Source: Caldilineaceae bacterium
Lineage (GTDB): Bacteria; Chloroflexota; Anaerolineae; Caldilineales; Caldilineaceae
DNA length: 9,340 nt
Direction of reading: 5' to 3'
NCBI GenBank assembly: GCA_026645635.1
Contig: JAPKMV010000092.1
Span: forward strand, 1 to 9,340
The stretch's first letter is position 1. Each line of letters starts with the position of its first letter. The notes under the pieces were generated by a model. It saw only the letters and a program-made list of their open reading frames with translations, searched no databases and was not told the DNA's origin. Positions 1 to 5,963 of this stretch are shown here, piece after piece. The translations under genes and the position numbers were made by a program.

Positions 1-63
1 CTGGTGGCGACCGACGCCAGGTGACACGAATCGATCCGGCAGAGCGGATTTCGACAGGCATGT

Positions 64-114
64 TCTCTGCGAACCTCTGCAACTTCGCGCCTCCGCGTCA
101 ATGGGATCTTTACA
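64..114. repeat. Half copy of a CTCTGCG-rich dispersed repeat
   Basis: This 51-base stretch aligns without gaps to 8310-8360, with about 40 of 51 positions identical. Both copies contain CTCTGCGA, CCTCTGC, CTC.GCG and GCGTCAA.GGGA in the same order. At 8247-8345 the matching sequence is the right arm of a long imperfect palindrome. Here the left arm is absent, so this is a half or decayed copy. It lies beyond the end of the minus-strand gene at 168-1460. Bases 1-63 show no recognisable feature apart from a short 5-bp stem at 5-19. The function is unknown; the element is probably a dispersed non-coding repeat family of this genome. Confidence 0.6.
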
Positions 115-140
115 TATAGCCTCTCAGATGCGGACCGAAT

Positions 141-180
141 CTGGCGGAGATAGCCGACGCGCACCGGCTATCTCCGCCAG
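141..180 (-). terminator. Perfect 16-bp hairpin spanning a stop codon
   Basis: Arms 141-156 (CTGGCGGAGATAGCCG) and 165-180 are exact reverse complements, separated by an 8-base loop. Read on the minus strand, the first arm contains the last codons and the TAG stop (168-170) of the secreted-protein gene. The position and stability suit a 3' end or terminator structure. There is no U-run after it on the minus strand, so it is not a classical intrinsic terminator. It may instead stabilise the mRNA 3' end. The hairpin is seen directly; the role is inferred. Confidence 0.45.
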
Positions 181-1460
181 ATCAGCGGCAGAAAGAGCGC
201 CTCTGGCGTCGCCAGCCGGCTGTGAATATCCTGGTAGGCCGTACCGTCGCGCTCGTGTTCCCAGGCAGTCAGATACGTGACGGAGCCTCCCGCCGTCGCC
301 GGCGCCGTGCGACCAGCCAGCGTCGTCGCGGCAATGAGCGCGTCCTGGGGACGCATGGCGCCATTCGGCCGCACCAGGCGCCCCCAGATGCCATACCTGG
401 CGTTCGTGTATTCCTTCTGCCAGACGACATAGTATCGGTCGCCGGCATGGCTGCACGCCACATCGGCTTCGCGTTCGTGGCCGGTGGCGTCATCAATCAG
501 ATGCACGCTGCCCGGTGCACCGTCGCCGGCGAGAAAGCGCCCATAGACGGCGTCTTTGGTGACGCCTTGATCCGCCTGCCAGACAACCAGGTATTGGTCG
601 ACCGCGTGACACGCCGCCACCGCGGGGTGCGTCTCCGCGCCCGGCCAGGCGGCGATGCCAAACTCGCCGCCGAAATTGTGGCCGAGGTCGCCGGTCAGCC
701 GCATGCCAAAGATATCGACCCCGTTGTCGTAGACCACCAGATACTCGTTGCGGGCAAGGTTGTATGCCACATCGGCGCCGATTCGATTCTCGGTCGCGTG
801 GCTGATCGTCAGGTCACTGGCGCCGCCGGGAAAGGCGCCGTTGGCCGCGGTGATGCGCCGCCCGCTGGTGTACCCCTTCACAAAACCGGTCTGATCTTCG
901 TTCATCCAGACCACCAGAAACTCCTCCACCGTCCGGCCGTAGGCAATCTTGGGATACCATTGGTGCGAGGCAAAGGTGCAAATCGGGAAGGCTTGCAGGC
1001 TGGGCGCCGGCCCCTCCCAGGGAATGAAGCGCCCGTACACGTCCCAGTCGCTGCCATTGCCAAACGCATCGAAGACCCAGGCCACCAGGTAGCGATCGTG
1101 GACGGAATCGTAGGCGACCGTGGGCTGGGCGCTGTCCTTGGTATTGTGGGCGTAGACCACGAAACTGCTCAACACCTGACCCTGCTCCGAGATGCGCGCC
1201 GCGCGGATGTCGCGACTGCCGACGGCCCAGCGGGTGTGCCAGACAACCAGATACTCATGGTGTCTCCAATTGTAGGCAACGTCGGGCAGGTACTCCTGAT
1301 TGTCAATGGCTGACACCACGATTTCGCCGCCGAGATGCGAATCCACCGAGGTCGGGACGGCGTCGAGGGGACGCTCCTGGCCGTTGACAACAACGCTTCC
1401 TTCTGCCAGCATCAGGTAGGCAACGAACAGAAAGGTACAGAACACGCGCAAGGCAAACAT
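168..1460 (-). CDS. Secreted seven-repeat protein, probable beta-propeller
   Basis: This 430-residue protein has an N-terminal hydrophobic stretch (about residues 3-19, then A-E-G), consistent with a signal peptide. A repeat of the form (P/A)-x-V-A-Y-x(6)-E/R-Y-L-V-V-W, followed by D-I/V-x-G-R-x-(I/L), recurs seven times. Copies start near residues 59, 113, 170, 229, 279, 332 and 386, about 50-60 residues apart. Seven blades of this size suggest an extracellular beta-propeller; no catalytic motif is evident. The protein ends in FLPLIWRR, resembling the LPL-type C-terminal tails seen on many secreted Chloroflexota proteins, possibly a sorting or anchoring signal (inference). The ATG at 1460 is fixed by AAAAGGAGG five bases upstream. 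The gene lies 224 bases after the HNH gene and probably has its own promoter. Its substrate or binding partner cannot be read from the sequence. Confidence 0.8.
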   Translation of the reverse strand: MFALRVFCTFLFVAYLMLAEGSVVVNGQERPLDAVPTSVDSHLGGEIVVSAIDNQEYLPDVAYNWRHHEYLVVWHTRWAVGSRDIRAARISEQGQVLSSFVVYAHNTKDSAQPTVAYDSVHDRYLVAWVFDAFGNGSDWDVYGRFIPWEGPAPSLQAFPICTFASHQWYPKIAYGRTVEEFLVVWMNEDQTGFVKGYTSGRRITAANGAFPGGASDLTISHATENRIGADVAYNLARNEYLVVYDNGVDIFGMRLTGDLGHNFGGEFGIAAWPGAETHPAVAACHAVDQYLVVWQADQGVTKDAVYGRFLAGDGAPGSVHLIDDATGHEREADVACSHAGDRYYVVWQKEYTNARYGIWGRLVRPNGAMRPQDALIAATTLAGRTAPATAGGSVTYLTAWEHERDGTAYQDIHSRLATPEALFLPLIWRR

Positions 1461-1465
1461 AGTAT

Positions 1466-1474
1466 CCTCCTTTT
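1466..1474 (-). promoter_or_regulatory. Strong Shine-Dalgarno of the secreted-protein gene
   Basis: On the minus strand the sequence reads AAAAGGAGG-ATACT-ATG, a near-perfect anti-16S match with 5-base spacing. It fixes the start at 1460 and predicts efficient translation. The sites of the methyltransferase and HNH genes are much weaker. Confidence 0.85.
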
Positions 1475-1534
1475 ATCGTGATCCGATCCCCGACAGTCTG
1501 TTTTTCGATCTCCTTTTGGTGCACAAAGTGACCG

Positions 1535-1565
1535 TAGCGATAGCCACACTATCAGCTACAGTATA
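1535..1565 (-). promoter_or_regulatory. Candidate promoter -10 and adjacent inverted repeat
   Basis: On the minus strand a TATACT hexamer (1560-1565) could be the -10 of the secreted-protein gene; no convincing -35 is visible at 16-18 bases. Immediately downstream, 1535-1543 and 1549-1558 form a 9-bp inverted repeat (TAGCGATAG paired with CTATC-A-GCTA, one bulged base, 5-base spacer). That places it around the expected transcription start, so it could be an operator or a 5'-leader hairpin. Evidence is limited to pattern and position. Confidence 0.3.
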
Positions 1566-1684
1566 GTCCCATTTTGCCAATGTTTCATGGGAAATTTGAC
1601 TCAGCTTAAGCAGTTCAACAGCATCGCTATTGCGCTGAGCCGAAACGCTATATCTGCCTGATTAGTCAGTGCTTATGGCCCCGA

Positions 1685-2692
1685 TCATTTGCTGATCTGG
1701 CGATAAGCATTCGCCCGGCGAATCATCTCCAGATCTGGCCAGTTGCGCGGTTCATGTGGCAATACAATACGCCGATCGAGGTGAGCGGTGATCTGTTCCA
1801 GTCCCGCAACCAAACCCTGGTTGCTCAACTCCTCGGCCCGTCGTGCGTTTAGCCTCATCGCATACGCCTCGTCCAGATAGATCAGCGCTGAATCAAAGGC
1901 ACGATGGAAGGTGGCTGAGAGGCACAAGCCGTTGGTTGTCGCGTCGCTGCTGCCTTCGGCGCCCACCGGCAAGATGTGTGCGGCATCCACCAGCCGCAAC
2001 TGAACGCCGGTCACAGCGCAGGTTGCGTTGTATGCCAGCATGATGCGCCGCCGAAAATCTGCCGCGCGCGTGAGGCGAGCAACCTTGTTCACGACGCGCT
2101 GGCGCTCAGGTGTCACTCTCTCTAGATCAGCAACAGCCAGGGTTTCCTGGCGCGCGACTCGCCCCAGAAGTTCGATTGCCGCTGGATCCATCGCCTGCTC
2201 GTGGAGCAGCAATGAGTTCAGCGCGTACAATGCAAAGTAATCTGGTCGGAAGCCAATTGCGATTTCGTCGTTGCCTTTGCGTTCGGAAAAGGCAAGCCCG
2301 TTGCGCTCAGCCGCCTCCAAGACCCCGATGCGAATCTGGATCGATGGTGAACCGGCAGTGAATGTCTGATGTTTGCGGATATCAAACCCAGCGAAGCAGT
2401 CGCGCTCGACTTCATAGCCAAGCAGTAGCGTTGGCCCATTGGGATTTAGTTGCAGCGGCGACGCGACACTTGTCAACTGGATCCGATACTCATCCGCTGG
2501 CCGCTTTATGCCACCGCCATGCGTCAATGTCCAGATGTAGATCCAGACCTCTGTAGTCTGGTTATTGACTTGAACGATAAATGACCTTGGATGGCGTTGT
2601 TGGGGTGACGAACACAGGACAGCATCGGCGCCGCTGTCGTCAAATGCCTGTTCGATTTTGGCCAGCAAACTATCGGAGGGGAAGGTTGGCAT
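1685..2692 (-). CDS. HNH endonuclease, probable type II restriction enzyme
   Basis: This 335-residue protein carries a C-terminal HNH nuclease domain of the HNH_2 type at about residues 213-275. Key elements are Cys225 in C-A-V-T-G, His239 in D-A-A-H-I, Asn254 in N-G-L-C-L and His263 in F-H-R-A-F-D. The triad His239/Asn254/His263 appears complete, so the enzyme is probably active. Residues 1-165 form a separate domain (W-I-Y-I-W near 50, L-L-L-G-Y near 90, F-R-P-D-Y-F near 148) that I cannot assign with certainty; it may read the DNA target. The start lies 21 bases after the stop of the methyltransferase gene on the same strand, so the two are probably co-transcribed and act as a restriction-modification pair. 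The ribosome binding site is weak (GCGAGA), which may keep nuclease levels low. The target site is not known. A solitary HNH nuclease with another role is the alternative. Confidence 0.8.
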   Translation of the reverse strand: MPTFPSDSLLAKIEQAFDDSGADAVLCSSPQQRHPRSFIVQVNNQTTEVWIYIWTLTHGGGIKRPADEYRIQLTSVASPLQLNPNGPTLLLGYEVERDCFAGFDIRKHQTFTAGSPSIQIRIGVLEAAERNGLAFSERKGNDEIAIGFRPDYFALYALNSLLLHEQAMDPAAIELLGRVARQETLAVADLERVTPERQRVVNKVARLTRAADFRRRIMLAYNATCAVTGVQLRLVDAAHILPVGAEGSSDATTNGLCLSATFHRAFDSALIYLDEAYAMRLNARRAEELSNQGLVAGLEQITAHLDRRIVLPHEPRNWPDLEMIRRANAYRQISK

Positions 2693-2713
2693 AGATGATT
2701 CTCGCTTGTGGAT

Positions 2714-3853
2714 TTAGCCGAAAAGGGACGGTTGTTCATTCAGACCAACAGATGATTGCGTAGCCAGATTCAAAGGCCGTAGGCTATCTACGCTATGCTC
2801 GATATTGCCGGCAAAGCGCAGTGCTGCCCCGCGCAAATACTCCTCGTTTTGTTCCAGCGCAATCCATCTTCGGTTCATTGTCTCGGCAACAGATCCGGTC
2901 ATGTTGCTACCCGCAAAGGGATCGAGCACTACATCGCCTTCTTCGGTGCAGAGGCCAATGGCGAACTCGGGCAGCGCCCGCGGAAAACGAGCCGGATGGG
3001 GTGAAATCCCATGTTCTCGACACAAGCGGAGATATTGATCGTTGCTGGATGTGTTGGAGGCTGCGATCACGTTGACGGGCACAAATCCATGGAATCCTTC
3101 GCGCAACAAGTCTTCTGCCAATGGTGGCTGTTCCTCAGTGCCGTTTGTTCTGCCGAGATAGTAGGACTCATCGGCAGCGATCACCGGTGTGCCAATGGCG
3201 CCGGTCCGCTCTTCGACACTGTCGGCGATCAGGTTGGGCGGAATGGCGCCTTGATTGTTGCGCCCAAACTTGTCGCTGATGTCGTGCTCCGACGGGCGTC
3301 GCATCGGCTTGTAACCCTGCTGCATCAGCTTGACCTGGGAATCGCTGTATTCTTTGAGGACACCCCGGTTATTGGCTTTCGGATGGGGATCGAGACATAA
3401 CCACCAGACCGTGTTCACTGCATCCTTGACCCGTTCGCGGCGCACCGTCACCCACTCAGCTGGCGTCGGCAGCTTGGCCGGGTTGTACCAGTAGATTTCC
3501 TGTGCTAACAGAAAACCTGCGCCGCCTTCGTCGACTGGCTTGCACAGGCGCAACACCAGTTCAAAATGGTAGAGACTGCGCACCGGCACGCCCTGCACCC
3601 ACGTGCCGCCGATGTCTACGAAGAGTGAACCATGTGGTTTGAGGACACGCCGAAATTGATGCGCAAATTGTACGAACCATTCAATGTAGTCGTCGGCATG
3701 TACGTTGCCGTAGGCCTTCTTGCGCAGTAGCGCAAAGGGTGGCGATGTACAGATGAGATCGACCGATTGATCGGGCAGGTGCGGCAGCAATTCTAGCGAA
3801 TCCCCCAGAAAAGCGCTGCCGTGTTTTGTAGAAAAGTAAGGTAAACCAAGCAT
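2714..3853 (-). CDS. PvuII-type N4-cytosine DNA methyltransferase
   Basis: This 379-residue enzyme would transfer a methyl group from S-adenosylmethionine to DNA. Catalytic motif IV, T-S-P-P-F, is at residues 36-40. The AdoMet-binding motif I, D-P-F-A-G-S-N-M-T-G, follows at 311-320. This permuted order marks the beta class, and TSPPF favours N4-cytosine as the target. Compared from memory with M.PvuII (CAGCTG), many blocks match: F-S-T-K-H-G near the start, A-L-L-R-K-K-A-Y-G-N, P-A-K-L-P-T-P-A-E-W-V, V-K-D-A-V-N-T-V-W-W, P-P-N-L and H-P-A-R-F-P. Residues about 210-265 look like an insertion relative to M.PvuII. The start at 3853 gives an N-terminus that aligns with M.PvuII. Its HNH partner follows directly. 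No controller (C) protein gene is visible beside it. The recognition sequence may or may not be PvuII-like. Confidence 0.88.
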   Translation of the reverse strand: MLGLPYFSTKHGSAFLGDSLELLPHLPDQSVDLICTSPPFALLRKKAYGNVHADDYIEWFVQFAHQFRRVLKPHGSLFVDIGGTWVQGVPVRSLYHFELVLRLCKPVDEGGAGFLLAQEIYWYNPAKLPTPAEWVTVRRERVKDAVNTVWWLCLDPHPKANNRGVLKEYSDSQVKLMQQGYKPMRRPSEHDISDKFGRNNQGAIPPNLIADSVEERTGAIGTPVIAADESYYLGRTNGTEEQPPLAEDLLREGFHGFVPVNVIAASNTSSNDQYLRLCREHGISPHPARFPRALPEFAIGLCTEEGDVVLDPFAGSNMTGSVAETMNRRWIALEQNEEYLRGAALRFAGNIEHSVDSLRPLNLATQSSVGLNEQPSLFG

Positions 3854-3911
3854 TTGACTTTGAACCTATGCTAAAACGGTATCACAGCAACAAGAACATC
3901 TGTGCGACGAC

Positions 3912-3920
3912 AGTATAGCA
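3912..3920 (-). promoter_or_regulatory. Candidate extended -10 promoter of the methyltransferase
   Basis: The minus strand reads TGCTATACT, an extended -10 (TG-N-TATACT), about 60 bases before the methyltransferase start. No good -35 is present, which is tolerated with extended -10 elements. The nonamer CTATACTGT is shared with the candidate promoter of the secreted-protein gene near 1560. The match is suggestive only. Confidence 0.4.
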
Positions 3921-4105
3921 CAACCTGCGTTTTGGTGCGCACTGCGTGAACAACGAAAACAGGAAGTCTGTCTGAAATGAAACGCGCCATCGCGATCTTC
4001 GCCGATCTGTGGGCGGCCACCTAACTGCCACAGAATGCACAGCGTGGTTGGCGCAGCACCCGCACGGTAGCAAACTACAGATGGTGAATTGTCCGGGAAA
4101 AACGC

Positions 4106-4134
4106 TTGACAGCGCCCCTGAGGTCTGCTACAAT
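4106..4134 (+). promoter_or_regulatory. Sigma-70 promoter of the LacI-family gene
   Basis: TTGACA (4106-4111), a 17-base spacer and TACAAT (4129-4134) match the housekeeping consensus at 11 of 12 positions. Transcription should begin near 4141, giving a leader of about 35 bases to the ATG at 4176. The operator at 4137-4152 sits over the expected start point, so the repressor would block its own promoter. Confidence 0.85.
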
Positions 4135-4136
4135 AT

Positions 4137-4152
4137 TTGCAATCGATTGTAG
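4137..4152 (+). promoter_or_regulatory. LacI-family operator O1 (autoregulatory)
   Basis: TTGCAATCGATTGTAG is an imperfect palindrome centred on CG at 4144/4145, the symmetry typical of LacI/GalR operators. Twelve of the 14 bases at 4138-4151 are in matching pairs. It differs at only two positions from the perfect palindrome at 5240-5255. It overlaps the predicted transcription start of the repressor gene. A TTGCAA half-site follows at 4156-4161. Confidence 0.75.
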
Positions 4153-4175
4153 TCATTGCAAGCAGGAATCGTTTT

Positions 4176-5219
4176 ATGAGTTCAGCCAAAGCAGCCAGCC
4201 CCGTCCGCACCCTTGCCGACCTGGCCGCGCTCGCCGGTGTCTCGGCTTCGACGGTCTCCCGGGCGCTGAGCGACAGCCCGCTGGTCAACGCAGAGACGCG
4301 CGCCCAGATCAAGGCGCTGGCCGCCGCGCACAACTTCCAGGTGCATCTGGGCGCACAGAGCCTGCGCCGGCAGCGCACGCAAACGCTGGCCGTCGTCATG
4401 ACCGCAGAGCGGCCCGCCGGCAACGCCATGACCGACCCCTTCCTGCTCGAACTGCTGGGGGAGATCGCCAGCGCAGCCACCCAGCGCGGCTACGATGTGC
4501 TCCTGGCCGACGCCCGCAGCGACCTGCGCGACTGGAACGCACACTTCTTGCGCAGCGGCCGCGCCGACGGCATCGTCATGGTGGCGCGCCTCTCCGAGCG
4601 GACGCGCCAGACCGACGCGCTCCACGCTGCAGGCGCACCCTTTGTCGTCTGGGGGCCGCCGCTGCCGGATCAGCCCTACTGTTCGGTCGGCAGCGACGAC
4701 TTCTCTGGCGGCAAAATGGCGACGCAGCACCTGATCCGTCTGGGCCGCCAGCGCATCGGCTTTCTGGGCGCCGGGTCGGACTGTCTGGAGGTCTTGCTGC
4801 GCTTCGACGGCTATCGCACGGCGCTGGGCGAGGCGGGTCGCAGCGTGCGCATGGAAGATGTCGCCTACGCCACCTCCACCAGCCAGGCCGGCTTCGAGGC
4901 GATGCGGCGGCTGTTGGTGCAGGCGCCAGATCTGGACGCGGTCTTCGTCAACAGCGATGTGATGGCCATTGGCGCCATCGAGGCGATCCACGCCGCCGGG
5001 CGCAATGTCCCGCAGGATATCGCCGTGGTCGGCTACGACGACATCTCCGTGGCCACCTATCTGCGCCCGCCGCTGACCACTGTGCGCCAGCGGCTGCACG
5101 AGGCGGGCCGCCTCCTGGTCGAGCGGCTCCACGCCCAGATCGAGGGCGAATCGGCTGCGTCGGTCATGCTGCCCGTCGACCTGATCGTGCGCGCATCGTG
5201 CGGCGCGCTCCTGCGGTGA
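4176..5219 (+). CDS. LacI/GalR-family transcriptional repressor
   Basis: This is a 347-residue DNA-binding regulator of the usual family length. The N-terminal helix-turn-helix covers about residues 11-32 (T-L-A-D-L-A-A-L-A-G-V-S, then S-T-V-S-R-A-L). A hinge-helix follows near 58-66 (G-A-Q-S-L-R-R-Q-R). The rest is a periplasmic-binding-protein-like sensor domain, with I-G-F-L-G-A at 194-199, V-N-S-D-V-M-A-I-G at 258-266 and V-V-G-Y-D-D-I near 284-290. I place the start at ATG 4176 because AGGA lies eight bases upstream; an in-frame TTG at 4137 would lie ahead of the predicted transcription start. Operators of one sequence flank the gene, so autoregulation and control of the next gene are expected. 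Family members usually sense sugars or nucleosides, but no transport or catabolic gene is nearby, so the effector is unknown. Confidence 0.92.
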   Translation: MSSAKAASPVRTLADLAALAGVSASTVSRALSDSPLVNAETRAQIKALAAAHNFQVHLGAQSLRRQRTQTLAVVMTAERPAGNAMTDPFLLELLGEIASAATQRGYDVLLADARSDLRDWNAHFLRSGRADGIVMVARLSERTRQTDALHAAGAPFVVWGPPLPDQPYCSVGSDDFSGGKMATQHLIRLGRQRIGFLGAGSDCLEVLLRFDGYRTALGEAGRSVRMEDVAYATSTSQAGFEAMRRLLVQAPDLDAVFVNSDVMAIGAIEAIHAAGRNVPQDIAVVGYDDISVATYLRPPLTTVRQRLHEAGRLLVERLHAQIEGESAASVMLPVDLIVRASCGALLR

Positions 5220-5239
5220 GTCTCTTTTTTTGGCGAGAT

Positions 5240-5255
5240 TTGCAATCGATTGCAA
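5240..5255 (+). promoter_or_regulatory. LacI-family operator O2, perfect palindrome
   Basis: TTGCAATCGATTGCAA is a perfect 16-base palindrome centred on CG, matching 14 of 16 bases of the operator at 4137-4152. Its centre is about 58 bases upstream of the DGHHR gene's ATG. A TTGCAA half-site follows at 5260-5265. A weak -10-like TATGTT lies at 5269-5274, which would put the operator over the -35 region. The palindrome is seen directly; binding by the neighbouring LacI-family protein is inferred from the duplicated site. Confidence 0.75.
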
Positions 5256-5305
5256 TATCTTGCAACAGTATGTTGAAGTAGAAGGGTGAGGTAAGGAACA
5301 GCATC

Positions 5306-5737
5306 ATGGCAGCAATCACATTCCTGGAAGGGCTTGAAAAGTTCAACAGCATGCGGCTGCGGGCCGATTTTACGCAGTGGCTGGCGCGTCTGACGCACCG
5401 CTGCCACTCTCTGGCAAGCATCGAGGAGCTGACCGGCGGCAGGTCGGTGCGCCAACGACGTGACGGCGGCACCCACTTCGTGCCCATCGCTCGGATCGTC
5501 GGCAGTGTCGGGCGGCGGCACGACTTCACACGCGATTTTCTGCCCCTGGCCAGCGTCAACGCCGGGCGCTGGGCGCAGGTCTATGCGGCCATCAATTCGC
5601 CCCAGGGTGTGCCGGAGATTGAAGTGCTCAAGGTCGGCGACGTCTACATCGTCGAGGATGGGCATCACCGCATCAGCGCCGCGCGGGCGGCTGGCCTCGA
5701 CCAGATCGCAGCGCATGTGGTGGAGGTTGCCGCGTGA
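5306..5737 (+). CDS. Small protein with ParB/sulfiredoxin-like DGHHR domain
   Basis: The 143-residue product has a C-terminal segment (about 103-141) of the pattern V-P-E-I-E-V-L-K-V-G-D-V-Y-I-V-E-D-G-H-H-R-I, then A-A-R and V-V-E-V. The D-G-H-H-R at 118-122 is the hallmark of the ParB N-terminal/sulfiredoxin-like fold, which binds nucleotides in ParB and related proteins. Upstream, P-I-A-R-I-V-G-S-V-G-R and F-T-R-D-F-L-P-L (about 60-81) form a second conserved-looking block. There is no helix-turn-helix or DNA-binding region, so it is not a canonical chromosome-partitioning ParB. The ATG is supported by AAGGA (5293-5297), eight bases upstream. The LacI-type operator in front suggests repression by the adjacent regulator. 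The function is unknown; nucleotide hydrolysis or binding is the most reasonable guess from the fold. Confidence 0.8.
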   Translation: MAAITFLEGLEKFNSMRLRADFTQWLARLTHRCHSLASIEELTGGRSVRQRRDGGTHFVPIARIVGSVGRRHDFTRDFLPLASVNAGRWAQVYAAINSPQGVPEIEVLKVGDVYIVEDGHHRISAARAAGLDQIAAHVVEVAA

Positions 5738-5792
5738 GGTGGAGGCGAGTTGCGAGGAGCGAGGGGCGGTGCGTACACTTCACACTACACAA

Positions 5793-5840
5793 TCACCCCC
5801 TCACCCCCTCACCCCGTCACCCTCTCACCCCCTCACCTTG
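5793..5840. repeat. Octamer tandem array, six units of TCACCCCN
   Basis: Six consecutive 8-base units start with TCACC: three near-identical (TCACCCCC twice, then TCACCCCG), then TCACCCTC, TCACCCCC and TCACCTTG, followed by TCAG. Strand composition is strongly C-rich. Similar short tandem repeats are common between genes in cyanobacteria and Chloroflexota (recollection). It sits between the DGHHR gene and the DedA operon. A 6-bp stem (TAGCAC/GTGCTA, 5848-5868) follows. No coding role is supported. Confidence 0.8.
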
Positions 5841-5906
5841 TCAGGTATAGCACGCGCCGAGTGTGCTAGGGCTGTTCGCGTAAATTTACTGGAAGCGGAG
5901 TTTTCG

Positions 5907-5915
5907 TGGTATAAC
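5907..5915 (+). promoter_or_regulatory. Candidate extended -10 promoter of the DedA operon
   Basis: TGGTATAAC fits an extended -10 (TG-N-TATAAC), with transcription expected near 5922, about 42 bases before the DedA start. The -35 region has only a weak match (TACTGG, 5887-5892). A perfect 10-base palindrome GTAAATTTAC (5880-5889) overlaps that region and could be a regulator site. Confidence 0.5.
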
Positions 5916-5963
5916 ATCTAAATCTTTGGGCGCGCAACTTAACCGACGGCAAGATGTTCTACT

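Larger units (their letters stand above)
3854..4175. other. Divergent intergenic region between RM genes and repressor
   Basis: These 322 bases separate the minus-strand methyltransferase from the plus-strand LacI gene. The left end holds the candidate methyltransferase promoter (3912-3920, minus). The right end holds the LacI-gene promoter and operator (4106-4152, plus). Between about 3925 and 4100 I see no gene: the open stretches on either strand have no recognisable protein features and no helix-turn-helix that could be an RM controller protein. This gap is also the boundary between the lower-GC RM segment and the GC-rich right part. Confidence 0.6.

Noticed and set aside
1..61. Possible gene starts or ends at the left edge (stop at 22-24 on plus; ATG at 61 on minus)
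   Set aside because: Only 7 and 20 codons are visible, with no recognisable sequence; the minus start would use repeat sequence as its ribosome binding site.
222..1313. 363-codon open frame on the plus strand
   Set aside because: It is antisense to the seven-repeat secreted protein, has no ribosome binding site or recognisable motif, and reflects high-GC codon bias.
3882..4073. Small minus-strand open frame as an RM controller protein
   Set aside because: It has no helix-turn-helix pattern and overlaps the candidate methyltransferase promoter.
4137..4175. TTG start that would add 13 residues to the LacI protein
   Set aside because: It lies inside the operator and upstream of the predicted transcription start; ATG 4176 has a proper AGGA site.
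5189..5231. Intrinsic terminator after the LacI gene (GCGCGC inverted repeat and a run of seven T)
   Set aside because: The T-run is about 17 bases away from the stem, and the stem is short and inside the coding sequence.
4182..5255. 357-codon open frame on the minus strand
   Set aside because: It is antisense to the LacI-family gene, whose motifs and promoter are clear. The opposite frame is rich in His, Gln, Asp and Gly without any family pattern.
5793..5840. CRISPR array
   Set aside because: Units are only 8 bases and directly adjacent, with no spacers; no cas gene is present.
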